A stretch of 64,000 nt of DNA, from positions 342,001-406,000 of the forward strand of contig JANDJI010000001.1 in NCBI GenBank assembly GCA_024331125.1, given 5' to 3'. Source of the stretch: Nitrospira sp. GTDB taxonomy: Bacteria; Nitrospirota; Nitrospiria; Nitrospirales; Nitrospiraceae. Positions 34,561 to 43,122 of this stretch are shown here, one piece after another. The notes beneath the pieces are model-generated. The model worked only from the letters and a program-made list of their open reading frames with translations, had not been told where the DNA came from and made no database searches. Every line of letters begins with the position of its first letter. Position 1 is the stretch's first letter. The position numbers were made by a program, and so were the translations under genes.

Positions 34561-35717
34561 CGCGAGACCGGTTCCAGTTCATCATCGACTCCTTTCGTCG
34601 CAACCGAGAGAAGTCGGTCGTTCAGATAATCATCCAAAATGGATTCAAGTTCGCCGATGGAAGACAGGCGCACCATCCGCGCCCGAAGCGCGGCCGAATG
34701 GGGAAATCCTTTGCAATACCAAGCCAGGTGCTTGCGCATGCGATAGAACCGATTCGGTCCGCAGAACGCTTCGAACTGACGGGCGTGATCCAGCAAAACG
34801 GCGAATCGCCGGCTCAGCGGGACCGCTTGCTCATCCCATCCGACTTCCGCTTCGTTCGCCCGCTGCGCAAACGTGCGGGCCCGTTCCTTCTCCTGAAAAA
34901 ACCACGGTGCGCCGAGAACGGCCCGCCCGACCAACACGCCGTCCACTCCCGTCTCACGAACGCGTACGGCCGCTTCGTGAAGGCTCTGGATATCGCCGTT
35001 TCCGAACAACAGAATGCCCGCCCCTCCGACCATCTCCGCTGCGCGAGCAATGGCCGACCAATCCGCCGAGCCGCGATACATCTGCTTGAGCGTCCGCCCG
35101 TGAAGAGAAATCGCCGCCGGACGCTCCGCCGCCAACTGCTCGAGCCATGGCTCCACCGCCACGGCGTCGTACCCGATCCTTGTTTTCACGGAAAGCGGAA
35201 TGGAGCGACGCTCGACCCGTGCTTGACCTCCACGGCGCTCATTGAGCCGGCGGAACGCCGCCACCTTCTCGGATTGGAATCCGGCTTGCTCCAGCGTCCG
35301 GCCACTCACCCAGTCGTCGATTCCACGCTTCGCCGCTCGGAGAATGGCCCGTGCCAATGCCGGAGTCTTGATCAACCCTGCGCCGGACCCGGACGAGGCC
35401 ACGCTCTTGGATGGGCACCCCATATTGATGTCCAACCCGTCAAACCCCAGTTCGCACACGGCATAGGCGGCCCGATAAAACAGATCGGGATCGTTCCCGT
35501 AGAGCTGCGCTACGATGGGACGCTCGATCTCGCTGTAGATGAGGGTGTCCAGCAGATGCTCGGGGCCGAGACAGACGTCGTGCACGTGCGTGAATTCCGT
35601 GAAGATGACGTCCGGTTTTCCCTGCTGCGCGACGACGAAGCGAAAGCCCGCATCCGTAACGCCGTCCATGGGAGCAAGGCCGATGACAGGGCGAGGCAAC
35701 GTCTTCCAAAAGTTCAC
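34551..35717 (-). CDS. dus: tRNA-dihydrouridine synthase
   Basis: A GTG start at 35717 begins MNFWKTLPRPVIGLAPMDGVTDAGFR. The TIM-barrel FMN-binding elements are visible: GLAPMDGVTD, INMGCPSKSV (with the active-site Cys), KTRIGYD and GRTLKQMYRGSADW. It reduces uridine to dihydrouridine in the tRNA D-loop with NADPH. It is 388 residues, slightly longer than average. It lies one base after the MNIO gene and overlaps maf, forming a three-gene operon. Confidence 0.93.
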   Translation of the reverse strand: MNFWKTLPRPVIGLAPMDGVTDAGFRFVVAQQGKPDVIFTEFTHVHDVCLGPEHLLDTLIYSEIERPIVAQLYGNDPDLFYRAAYAVCELGFDGLDINMGCPSKSVASSGSGAGLIKTPALARAILRAAKRGIDDWVSGRTLEQAGFQSEKVAAFRRLNERRGGQARVERRSIPLSVKTRIGYDAVAVEPWLEQLAAERPAAISLHGRTLKQMYRGSADWSAIARAAEMVGGAGILLFGNGDIQSLHEAAVRVRETGVDGVLVGRAVLGAPWFFQEKERARTFAQRANEAEVGWDEQAVPLSRRFAVLLDHARQFEAFCGPNRFYRMRKHLAWYCKGFPHSAALRARMVRLSSIGELESILDDYLNDRLLSVATKGVDDELEPVSRCG

Positions 35718-35718
35718 G

Positions 35719-37221
35719 TCACGCCCACCCTACCGCCTGCGGGGACGGCTCGTTGGCAAGGTCATAGGCCCGTCGGAGCTCGCCGGCCTCACGCTCGGCG
35801 ATATCGATCGATTCCGGGGCCGCTTGGCGGACGAATTCCACGAACATCGCTATCTTGACCAGGAAGAAATCATACGAACCTTCCATCGTCCTGGGACGTT
35901 CGAACCAAAAGGACACGAACGTGGAGAGCGGCACCCCCTTCTCGTCGAGCCGGCCGCAGGATTCCGGAAACATCGCGCGCACGTCACCTCCCCAGAACAG
36001 GATCTCGTAAGGAAGATAGACGGACCGATACAGATCCAGCTCATCGATGCAGGCTGTCGGCTGCGTCCACTCCGGTCCAAGCGGCTCAGCTTGTCCGGAA
36101 ACGACACGGGCATATCGTTCGTAGGCCGATTCGAGCGCCGACCTGACGACAGCCGACGCGCACTCTTTCGGAGTCGCAGGTATCTTCTCATCCGAAACGA
36201 GCGTCTTTTTGAGTCTGCGCCCCTCCGAGAAGACCCCTGCATAACGTTCCCGGAACTCCGAGAATTCTTCCACGATCAGCGGGACCGCCTTCGTGTCCAC
36301 CTCCAGCGCAAGCCCTCGCAGATTGGTCAAACGCGGATTCCCGAGAATCCGATCCAGCATCTCGAACAGACGCGCCGGAATGGGGGCGCCATGGGCGTCT
36401 ATCCAAGAGGGCAGGCGATCCGTTTCTTTCGGCCGTGGACAGACTTCTGGAACGCCTTTATCGGCGGTATGGAGATCGAGCCCGGCGACGTGGATTTGGA
36501 CGACGCGATGCAAGGGAAACTCTTCAAGAAATCCGTCGACGAATCGCTCAAGGGAAGCCGTTCGCCAAGCCCCTGAGTAACGAAAGACGGTCCACAGATG
36601 CCCGACATCGAGCACAAGCCCGCACGGAGCGGCCCGGGTAATAAGGCGGAAAAACGTCGGGATCGGCAGGGTGCCGGCCACAAAATAGGTCAATGGAGGC
36701 AGCTCAAGAAGCAGTAGCGGGGAGCGGCCGTTCACGAAGCCATCATGCCGATCAAGCATGGCTTGTGCGGCCATTGCATTTTCTGCCACCACGGCCGCGC
36801 CGGCTTCGGTATAAAGCGGCGGCAAATAAGTTCCATACGAATAACCGGCGATAGATTTGGCGGCGCATTCGTGTGTCAGCCATGCACTGCCGAGCGCCGA
36901 CAGATGGCGCGCGACCTCATCCATTTCCCTGTGAAACATCGGATCTTCGCGAACGCCCGGCTGCGTCAGCCACAGCCCTTCTCCGTGGTATGGAGTCAAG
37001 CTTTCGCCCATCCGGTTCCTGACGGCGGCCAACGCCGTAGGAGCCGCGCGAAAGATCTCCACATAGTCGGGAAACACTTGACGTTGGCGCAGCGTTCCAA
37101 GCAAGGTAAAGATGTCAGGAGAATAGACGTCGAGGGAAAGGCCCAGCCCATGAAGCTGGACCTGCTCAAGACGACGGAGGAACGATCGCTCGACGAGATC
37201 CGGAGTCTCCATACCATTCAT
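35719..37221 (-). CDS. MNIO (DUF692) oxidative enzyme with C-terminal extension
   Basis: The start at 37221 gives 500 residues. The DUF692 barrel is seen in HGEGLWL (His79), THECAAKS (His117), ENAM (Glu148), LDVGHLW (Asp205, His208), IHVAG (His244), IDAHGAP and LALEVD (Glu307). These match metal ligands of the multinuclear non-haem iron enzymes such as MbnB and TglH, which modify Cys residues in ribosomal peptides. About 150 residues follow the barrel and match no partner I know. No precursor peptide or partner gene lies next to it; instead it leads dus and maf. Substrate unknown. Confidence 0.8.
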   Translation of the reverse strand: MNGMETPDLVERSFLRRLEQVQLHGLGLSLDVYSPDIFTLLGTLRQRQVFPDYVEIFRAAPTALAAVRNRMGESLTPYHGEGLWLTQPGVREDPMFHREMDEVARHLSALGSAWLTHECAAKSIAGYSYGTYLPPLYTEAGAAVVAENAMAAQAMLDRHDGFVNGRSPLLLLELPPLTYFVAGTLPIPTFFRLITRAAPCGLVLDVGHLWTVFRYSGAWRTASLERFVDGFLEEFPLHRVVQIHVAGLDLHTADKGVPEVCPRPKETDRLPSWIDAHGAPIPARLFEMLDRILGNPRLTNLRGLALEVDTKAVPLIVEEFSEFRERYAGVFSEGRRLKKTLVSDEKIPATPKECASAVVRSALESAYERYARVVSGQAEPLGPEWTQPTACIDELDLYRSVYLPYEILFWGGDVRAMFPESCGRLDEKGVPLSTFVSFWFERPRTMEGSYDFFLVKIAMFVEFVRQAAPESIDIAEREAGELRRAYDLANEPSPQAVGWA

Positions 37222-37413
37222 TTTTGACGTGCTAAGGTGCCTAAAGTGTACGCCTTGAAACCATTGAATCACAAGTGAATCACAAGCGTTTCACGGCATC
37301 ATGGCAAACAAGGACTGTCTGCTATACTTGGCATGCCACAAGCTCCGGAAGCCGGATGGCCCGAAGCGGAACAACCCGGCCGATCGATGCTGAATAAGGG
37401 GAACGACCCACCG

Positions 37414-38157
37414 ATGGCCGCCAGCTATAGGGACACAGTGGTCGCTCATATGATGACACCAGGTGTCGTTCAAATTCCCGGCGACGTTTCCGTCACGGAA
37501 GCGGCCTCGCTCATGGAACGGGAACGGATGCCCTGTCTGCTTGTCAAGGACACGGAGGCGTCTTACGGACTTATGACGCCCACGGATATCGTGAGGAAAG
37601 TGGTGGCCCAGGGCCTGGAACCGGATGATATCGAAGTGCGGACGATTATGACGCAACCGGTTCAATTCATTGAGTATGATCGTCTGGCCGACGAGGCCTC
37701 CACTCTCATGATGTCCAGCGGCTCGCCTATCCTGATCGTGACGAAAGAGCGCCTGCCGGTCGGCGTCCTCACCGTCAGAGACTTGATTCTCTCCCCTCAA
37801 CGACGGGCGGTGCAGATTCCGGCCCTCCTTCAAGTGCTGGAAGGAAGCGATCCGTCGCGCGAGTGCCAGGCCGTCATCGTGCAACTCAGTCACGTTGGCG
37901 CGCTGGTCCAGTCTCTCCTCTCTCTGCTTCCTGACACTCCCGTCCTCATGAGTTTTTCTCTTCCCAATTTTGTCACACCCTTGACCATCCGAGGAACGGT
38001 CGTGGCTCACCCTGTACGGATTGGAGGCGCCGGCGATAGCCTTCAATCTTCGCAAGCGACTACCGAAATTCAATTTTCCGACCTGTCCCCGTCGGACCAG
38101 TCGAAAATCAAGGCGTGGATGCTCCAGCACGCGACAACCGATCGCGATCTCCCATAG
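37414..38157 (+). CDS. CBS-domain pair fused to PilZ-like domain
   Basis: The start is uncertain (37333, 37387 or 37414); 37414 is preferred because a TATACT box lies at 37323-37328. Two CBS repeats span about residues 10-130 (VAHMMTPGVVQIPGDVSVTEAA and VRTIMTQPVQFIEYD...GVLTVRDLI). A C-terminal domain with AVIVQLSHVGALV and IQFSDLSPSDQSKIKAWM has the pattern of PilZ, whose DxSxxG motif appears here as QLSHVG. CBS domains sense adenosine nucleotides and PilZ binds cyclic di-GMP, so a dual nucleotide sensor is inferred. The PilZ Arg motif is not certain. Confidence 0.65.
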   Translation: MAASYRDTVVAHMMTPGVVQIPGDVSVTEAASLMERERMPCLLVKDTEASYGLMTPTDIVRKVVAQGLEPDDIEVRTIMTQPVQFIEYDRLADEASTLMMSSGSPILIVTKERLPVGVLTVRDLILSPQRRAVQIPALLQVLEGSDPSRECQAVIVQLSHVGALVQSLLSLLPDTPVLMSFSLPNFVTPLTIRGTVVAHPVRIGGAGDSLQSSQATTEIQFSDLSPSDQSKIKAWMLQHATTDRDLP

Positions 38158-38189
38158 TCGAGGCTCCTCTTCGACTTCTCGATGGATCT

Positions 38190-38218
38190 TTGACCGCCGG
38201 ACGATCCGTTGATACAAT
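38190..38218 (+). promoter_or_regulatory. Sigma-70-type promoter of LOG gene
   Basis: TTGACC and TACAAT are separated by 17 bases, each differing from consensus at one position. The start codon at 38251 lies 32 bases after the -10 box. Confidence 0.6.
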
Positions 38219-38250
38219 TTCCATGAACTTTTTACGGCCAGAGACCACCC

Positions 38251-39306
38251 ATGAGTATATCCGCGCGATCTCAGCAGGTTCGTGAGCGCCTCTCCCCGTC
38301 CAAAGAGGAAATTCTCCAACAAGTCGGCGCCTTGCTCGACAGGCCGGAGGACGATCTGCGCCTCACGCTCATGAAAGAGCTGTTGTGCAATCTCTTTAAG
38401 CTTCATGACGCGAACCTCGATCTGCTCGACCTCAAAATCGTCAACCGAGCCGTCAAAGAGCTCCGCCACGCGTTTTGCGTGTTTCGAAGTTACCGCGACC
38501 GGAAAAAGATCAGCATCTTCGGCTCGGCCAGAACGCCGTCGGATGATCCCAATTATCAATTGGCCTCCCGCTTCGCGCGAGCCGTTGTCCGAGCGGGGTT
38601 CATGGTCATCACCGGAGGAGCGGACGGGATTATGCGCGCCGCTCAGGAAGGAGCCGGGCGCGAGAATAGTTTCGGCGTCAATATCATGCTCCCCTTCGAG
38701 CAAGGCCCCAACAACATCATCGCCGACGATCCGAAGCTGATCACGTTCAAGTATTTTTTTACCAGAAAATTGATATTCCAAAAGGAAGCGGACGCCATCG
38801 CGCTGTTTCCCGGAGGATTCGGCACCCATGACGAAGGCTTCGAGATCCTGACACTGGCTCAAACCGGGAAAAGCGATCCGCAACCGATCGTCTGCCTTCA
38901 GACGCCGGGCTGTGATTATTGGAACGATTGGGAGGCGTTCATCAGAAAGCAACTCTTGGAACGCAGGCTGATCAGCGAAGACGACCTGAGCCTGTTCGCG
39001 GTCATGGATTCCGCCGATGCGGCCGTCGATCACATTCTCCGCTTCTATCGCCGGTACCACTCCATCCGGTTCGTCGGGCGACAATTGTCGATGCGGCTGA
39101 ACTCGCCCGTTTCCCCCGAACAGCTTGAATCCGTTCGGGAACGGTTCGGCGATCTCTTGGCCGAGGGCCGATTCGAATTGCGAGGCCCCTTGGAGGAAGA
39201 GCTCGATGAGCCGGCGTTGCAGCACCTGCCTCGGCTGGTGTTTACGTTCAACCGCCGGAGCGCGGGACGACTGCGTCAGTTGATCGATCACCTCAACTCG
39301 CTCTGA
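38251..39306 (+). CDS. LOG-family (lysine decarboxylase-like) protein
   Basis: The 351-residue product contains SIFGSARTPSDDPNY, VITGGADGIMRAAQEGAG and the LOG motif PGGFGTHDE. Family members hydrolyse nucleoside 5'-monophosphates (cytokinin-activating LOG type) or bind nucleotides. The N-terminal ~80 residues (SARSQQVRERLSPSKEE to FRSYRDRKK) and C-terminal ~60 residues are extra to the core fold, which is typical of the larger bacterial subgroup. It has its own promoter and no close partner. Confidence 0.88.
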   Translation: MSISARSQQVRERLSPSKEEILQQVGALLDRPEDDLRLTLMKELLCNLFKLHDANLDLLDLKIVNRAVKELRHAFCVFRSYRDRKKISIFGSARTPSDDPNYQLASRFARAVVRAGFMVITGGADGIMRAAQEGAGRENSFGVNIMLPFEQGPNNIIADDPKLITFKYFFTRKLIFQKEADAIALFPGGFGTHDEGFEILTLAQTGKSDPQPIVCLQTPGCDYWNDWEAFIRKQLLERRLISEDDLSLFAVMDSADAAVDHILRFYRRYHSIRFVGRQLSMRLNSPVSPEQLESVRERFGDLLAEGRFELRGPLEEELDEPALQHLPRLVFTFNRRSAGRLRQLIDHLNSL

Positions 39307-39433
39307 CCGCCCATCAAACGGCTTGGCGAGCCTTCTCGTGACACGGCCGACGTCTCCGTTCAGCCTCCTATCAGCCTCCCAGCGGATCTTTTCGTTTGCC
39401 AACGCCCCATGTTATCCTCTGTAGCGATTCCTC

Positions 39434-40306
39434 ATGGCTGATTCGCCCCATATACAGAAGTTTCGAAACCCTCCGGATGTCGTTCTGTACCATGCCGACT
39501 GCTCGGATGGGTTCGGAGCGGCCTGGGCTATTTGGAAGAAATATCCCGGCGCCCGCTTTCTCGCGGTCAAGCACGGCGTTCCTCCACCGCCCGATCTCAA
39601 AGATCATCGGGTCGTCATCGTCGATTTCAGTTACGCGCCCTCGGTTCTTGACGCCATGGCAAGCGAAACGAAAGAACTGCTCATCCTGGATCACCATATT
39701 ACGGCGGAGAAGGCCTTGGAGGGGCGCCCGTACGCGTATTTTGACCAGACGAAGTCTGGCGCCGTGTTGGCCTGGGAATGGGCCCACGGCTCATCTCCGC
39801 CGTGGCTGCTTCGATACATCGAAGACAAGGATTTATGGCGATGGGCCTTACCGGCAAGCCGGGAAATCAACGCAGCGATTGCGTCCTACCCGTTTGATTT
39901 TCAGGCGTGGGACCGCTTTTCCCAAACGACCCTCGAACAAGAAGGCCGGGCGATTCTTCGCTACGAGCAGGAATTGGTCGGCAAATTGACGGCCCACATC
40001 GTGATGGTGGAGTTTCAGGGAGACATTGTGCCGTCGGTTCACAGCGCGATTTTGACGAGTCAAATCGGCGAACGGCTTTCTTCTGACCACCCGTTTTGTC
40101 TCATCTGGCACGACCGTGATGGACGGCGCTATTTCAGTCTGCGATCCCGCGCCGGGGGCAGAGACGTCGGGGCGATCGCCGCCTCGTTCGGAGGAGGCGG
40201 GCATACCCATGCCGCAGGATTTTCCGTCCCGCTTGAACCCGATGGAACCCTCCCTCCCGATCCGCTGCTGCCGCGCCTTGCCACGACTCAGTCCCGTTCT
40301 CGCTGA
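39434..40306 (+). CDS. DHH-family phosphoesterase
   Basis: VVLYHADCSDGFGAAWA gives the DHH-family opening with metal-binding His/Asp residues, and ELLILDHHITAEK supplies the DHH motif. A GGGGHTHAAGF segment near residue 255 is the DHHA1 motif. Such proteins cleave phosphoester bonds in short nucleotides or c-di-AMP-like substrates with manganese. The length of 290 residues fits the family. It ends 13 bases before the rhomboid gene. Confidence 0.82.
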   Translation: MADSPHIQKFRNPPDVVLYHADCSDGFGAAWAIWKKYPGARFLAVKHGVPPPPDLKDHRVVIVDFSYAPSVLDAMASETKELLILDHHITAEKALEGRPYAYFDQTKSGAVLAWEWAHGSSPPWLLRYIEDKDLWRWALPASREINAAIASYPFDFQAWDRFSQTTLEQEGRAILRYEQELVGKLTAHIVMVEFQGDIVPSVHSAILTSQIGERLSSDHPFCLIWHDRDGRRYFSLRSRAGGRDVGAIAASFGGGGHTHAAGFSVPLEPDGTLPPDPLLPRLATTQSRSR

Positions 40307-40318
40307 GGAGGGGGCGCC

Positions 40319-41029
40319 GTGATCCCTCTTCATGATGACAATCCCACCGAGCGCACTCCTTTCATCACCGTGTTGCTGATCATCATGTGCGTTGCGATTT
40401 TTCTTTATCAGGAATCGCTGCCGGGCCAAGCCGGAGAACTGTTTGTGTTTCAATACGGCGCAATCCCCGCCGTGATTTTCGGGAATGCCACATTCCCCGA
40501 GGACTTTTCCGTGGCCGTGCCGGCAAGTCTGACGTTGGTCACCAGCATGTTTCTCCATGGCGGATGGATGCATCTGTTGGGCAACATGCTGTATCTCTGG
40601 ATCTTCGGAAACAACATCGAGGATGCCATGGGACACGTAAAGTACATCGTCTTTTACGTGTTGTCCGGCATACTCGCGGCCCTGAGCCACGCCCTCATCG
40701 ATCCTTCCTCGACAATTCCCATGGTTGGGGCGAGCGGAGCCATTTCTGCCGTGCTGGGGGCCTATCTGCTGTTGTACCCTCGCGCCCATGTGCTGGTCTG
40801 GCTGATGGGACTGGGCATCGCTCGAGTCCCGGCCGGTATTGTATTGGGCATGTGGTTTGTCACCCAATTGGTGAGCGGCGGCATGAGCGTCGGGGCCTCC
40901 GGAGGCGGCGTCGCCTTTTTTGCCCACATCGGTGGATTCGTCGCGGGCATGGCGCTGATCGGCTTTTTTAAACGGCCCGACGTCCCTTTCTTTTCGCCGA
41001 GTCGTCCCTACGACCGATGGGAGCGATGA
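40319..41029 (+). CDS. Rhomboid intramembrane serine protease
   Basis: A GTG start begins MIPLHDDNPTERTPFITVLLI. The protein has six hydrophobic segments, and the serine of GASG (Ser139) with His203 (FAHIGGF) forms the catalytic dyad. The WMHLLGN motif in helix 1-2 is typical of the family. It cleaves membrane protein substrates within the bilayer. It closely follows the DHH gene, and its 3' end overlaps the convergent purK gene by 22 bases. Confidence 0.9.
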   Translation: MIPLHDDNPTERTPFITVLLIIMCVAIFLYQESLPGQAGELFVFQYGAIPAVIFGNATFPEDFSVAVPASLTLVTSMFLHGGWMHLLGNMLYLWIFGNNIEDAMGHVKYIVFYVLSGILAALSHALIDPSSTIPMVGASGAISAVLGAYLLLYPRAHVLVWLMGLGIARVPAGIVLGMWFVTQLVSGGMSVGASGGGVAFFAHIGGFVAGMALIGFFKRPDVPFFSPSRPYDRWER

Positions 41030-42201
41030 AGCACCCGTTCTTCCGACAGTTCCAGTAGGCGCATGAGCCGATCGGCTCGCTCAACGGTTTCTTCGGCGTG
41101 TTCGGCAAGAAAGGTGATGTGTCCCATCTTTCTCCCGGGACGCGCAACCCGTTTCCCGTACAGGTGCAGCACCGCTCCCGGAATGGAGGTCAGCTCCCGG
41201 TACTGCCGTCCGGTTGTCACGGTTTGCGCCTCGGCACCAAGCAGATTGACCATTGCAGCCGGGCTGAGCAAGCGGATTTCTCCCAACGGCAGCCCGCAAA
41301 GAGCGCGAACTTGCTGTTCAAACTGCGAGACGGTACAGGCATCCAGGGTGTAGTGACCTGAGTTATGGGGACGAGGAGCGATTTCATTAATAAGAAACCC
41401 GTCCGCCGTTTGAAAAAATTCGACGCAAAAGACGCCGATTCCGTTCAACTTCTCGACCGCTTGCCGAGCAAGGAACGTGACGGTCCGTTCGGTGTCGGGC
41501 TGGAGGGAGGAGGGGACACGCGTCAGACGCAGGATGCCACGTTCGTGCAGGTTGTGCGCAGGAGGATATGTGCGACTTTCGCCGTCGTGCCCCCGAACAA
41601 CGAGGACCGACGCCTCTCGCTCAAATGTCACCAACTGCTCGAGAACCCACTTGGAGCAAGAGGGTTTCGCTTGTTGCAATTCATGGGCAACCCTCTCGAT
41701 TTCAGCCGGCTGGCGGATGATCCACTGCCCTTTTCCATCATAGCCGGACCTCACGGTTTTGCACACGGCCGGCAGACCGATCTGTTTCACGGCTTCGGCC
41801 AGTTGTGTCGGTGAATTCAGGGCGACAAAAGCCGGAACCGGCAGAGAGACGGCCGAGAGGAACTGTTTTTGTGCGATTCGGTCTTGAATGGTACGAAGGA
41901 CTATCGATGACGGTCTGACCGGATGACTTTGCTCGAACCGCTCACACAGTTCGGCCGGGATATTTTCCCACTCGAACGTTATCGCGTGGACAAAACGGGA
42001 AAAAGCTTCGAAACTCTGAGGATCGGAGAACGGGGAAACGAACGATCGGTCCGCGACGGCATGAGCCGGTGCGTCGGGATCGGGATCCCACACGGCGACG
42101 CGATAGCCCATTCGTCTCGCCGCTCCGGCGAACATCGCTCCCAACTGCCCGCCGCCTAATACGCCGAGAACCGAGCCTGGTTCGAGAATCGCCTGCGTCA
42201 T
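41008..42201 (-). CDS. purK: N5-carboxyaminoimidazole ribonucleotide synthase
   Basis: The 397-residue ATP-grasp enzyme starts LGVLGGGQLGAMFAGAARRMGY, with KTVRSGYDGKGQW in the ATP-binding loop and EIAPRPHNSGHYTLDAC near the active site. It carboxylates AIR with bicarbonate and ATP in purine synthesis. It is nine bases after purE on the same strand, the usual pair. Confidence 0.95.
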   Translation of the reverse strand: MTQAILEPGSVLGVLGGGQLGAMFAGAARRMGYRVAVWDPDPDAPAHAVADRSFVSPFSDPQSFEAFSRFVHAITFEWENIPAELCERFEQSHPVRPSSIVLRTIQDRIAQKQFLSAVSLPVPAFVALNSPTQLAEAVKQIGLPAVCKTVRSGYDGKGQWIIRQPAEIERVAHELQQAKPSCSKWVLEQLVTFEREASVLVVRGHDGESRTYPPAHNLHERGILRLTRVPSSLQPDTERTVTFLARQAVEKLNGIGVFCVEFFQTADGFLINEIAPRPHNSGHYTLDACTVSQFEQQVRALCGLPLGEIRLLSPAAMVNLLGAEAQTVTTGRQYRELTSIPGAVLHLYGKRVARPGRKMGHITFLAEHAEETVERADRLMRLLELSEERVLHRSHRS

Positions 42202-42210
42202 ACCGAACGA

Positions 42211-42777
42211 TCATTCGTGGTGAGTTATGGAAGAGAATGTCTTGGCTCCACCGGCCTCCGGAGAATTGAGCACGGTCTCTGTCTGCCGATGCCTATACTG
42301 CTTGACACGCTCGGCAATGTCCGAGTATCGTCCGGCAAGAATCTGTGCCGCAAGCAATCCTGCGTTTTCACCTCCCCCAATCGCCACCGTCGCGACCGGA
42401 ATTCCCTTGGGCATCTGAACAATGGACAACAAGGAATCAAGACCGCGCAGGTGCTCGGTTGGAATAGGGACGCCAATAACGGGAAGATGGGTTTTGGCAG
42501 CGAGCATGCCCGGAAGATGGGCAGCACCCCCGGCTCCGGCGATGATCACTTCGATTCCTCGCTGCACGGCGGTCGAGGCATATTCGAACAGCCTGTCCGG
42601 CGTCCGATGCGCTGAGACGACCAGCAATTCATACGGGACATTCAATTCAGCCAAGATCGCACCGGCTTTTTCAAGGATTGGAAAGTCGGACTTACTTCCC
42701 CCCACGACCCCCACAACAGGCCGCCGATTATCCGGTAGAGAGCCGTCTTGGGGACGCTGTCCTGGCTGTTGTTTCAT
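42211..42777 (-). CDS. purE: N5-CAIR mutase
   Basis: [40 protein letters not shown] is the PurE signature, with [16 protein letters not shown] and [17 protein letters not shown] in the core. It converts N5-CAIR to CAIR in purine synthesis. The ribosome-binding site CGGAG lies eight to ten bases before the ATG. The C-terminal tail after AERVKQYR is variable. Confidence 0.95.
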   Translation of the reverse strand: MKQQPGQRPQDGSLPDNRRPVVGVVGGSKSDFPILEKAGAILAELNVPYELLVVSAHRTPDRLFEYASTAVQRGIEVIIAGAGGAAHLPGMLAAKTHLPVIGVPIPTEHLRGLDSLLSIVQMPKGIPVATVAIGGGENAGLLAAQILAGRYSDIAERVKQYRHRQTETVLNSPEAGGAKTFSSITHHE

Positions 42778-42992
42778 ATGCTACTTTGCTCCGAGACAGG
42801 TTTTTGATCTATTGAACATGGTCTTTTGGGTACCGCAAGAGCGATTCTTTTATGTGGAGTTCTCACCTTAATGAGTCGCTCATAAATGGTCAAGTTCTGA
42901 AAGACCATGCCACGCACACGAACAATGGGACACGGCCAGAGGGCATGAAGATAGGAAAAAGCGGGCAGCAACTCTGAAGAGGGTCTGAACAG

Positions 42993-43029
42993 ACCCAAAG
43001 CTCCCACTATCAATGTGGGAGCTTTGGGT
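42993..43029 (-). terminator. Perfect 15-bp hairpin
   Basis: ACCCAAAGCTCCCAC and GTGGGAGCTTTGGGT form a perfect stem around a seven-base loop. There is no long T-run on either side, so it could be a terminator for the exporter operon or a stable leader for purE. Confidence 0.55.
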
Positions 43030-43081
43030 AAATTCTCTTACGATTCCTATTGCCCTAACGCAGCAAACGCTATTCCAAACG

Positions 43082-43113
43082 GGGGAGGGGAACGCTTAAT
43101 TGCTCCCCTCCCC
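43082..43113 (-). terminator. Hairpin after the exporter operon
   Basis: GGGGAGGGG and CCCCTCCCC flank a 14-base loop right after the HlyD stop codon. On the minus strand GTTTGG follows. It is a plausible terminator of the five-gene operon. Confidence 0.5.
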
Positions 43114-43122
43114 TTCGTGATG

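Larger units (their letters stand above)
42778..43122. other. Gene-free stretch with two hairpins
   Basis: The stretch separates purE from the exporter operon and carries the hairpins at 42993-43029 and 43082-43113. No other coding or RNA feature is visible. Confidence 0.6.

Noticed and set aside
34542-35858. 438-residue frame antisense to dus
   Set aside because: Dus motifs on the opposite strand are unambiguous and the frame lacks a ribosome-binding site.
37291-39402. 703-residue antisense frame over the CBS-PilZ and LOG genes
   Set aside because: Both genes on the plus strand show family motifs; the antisense product has low-complexity content and no signal.
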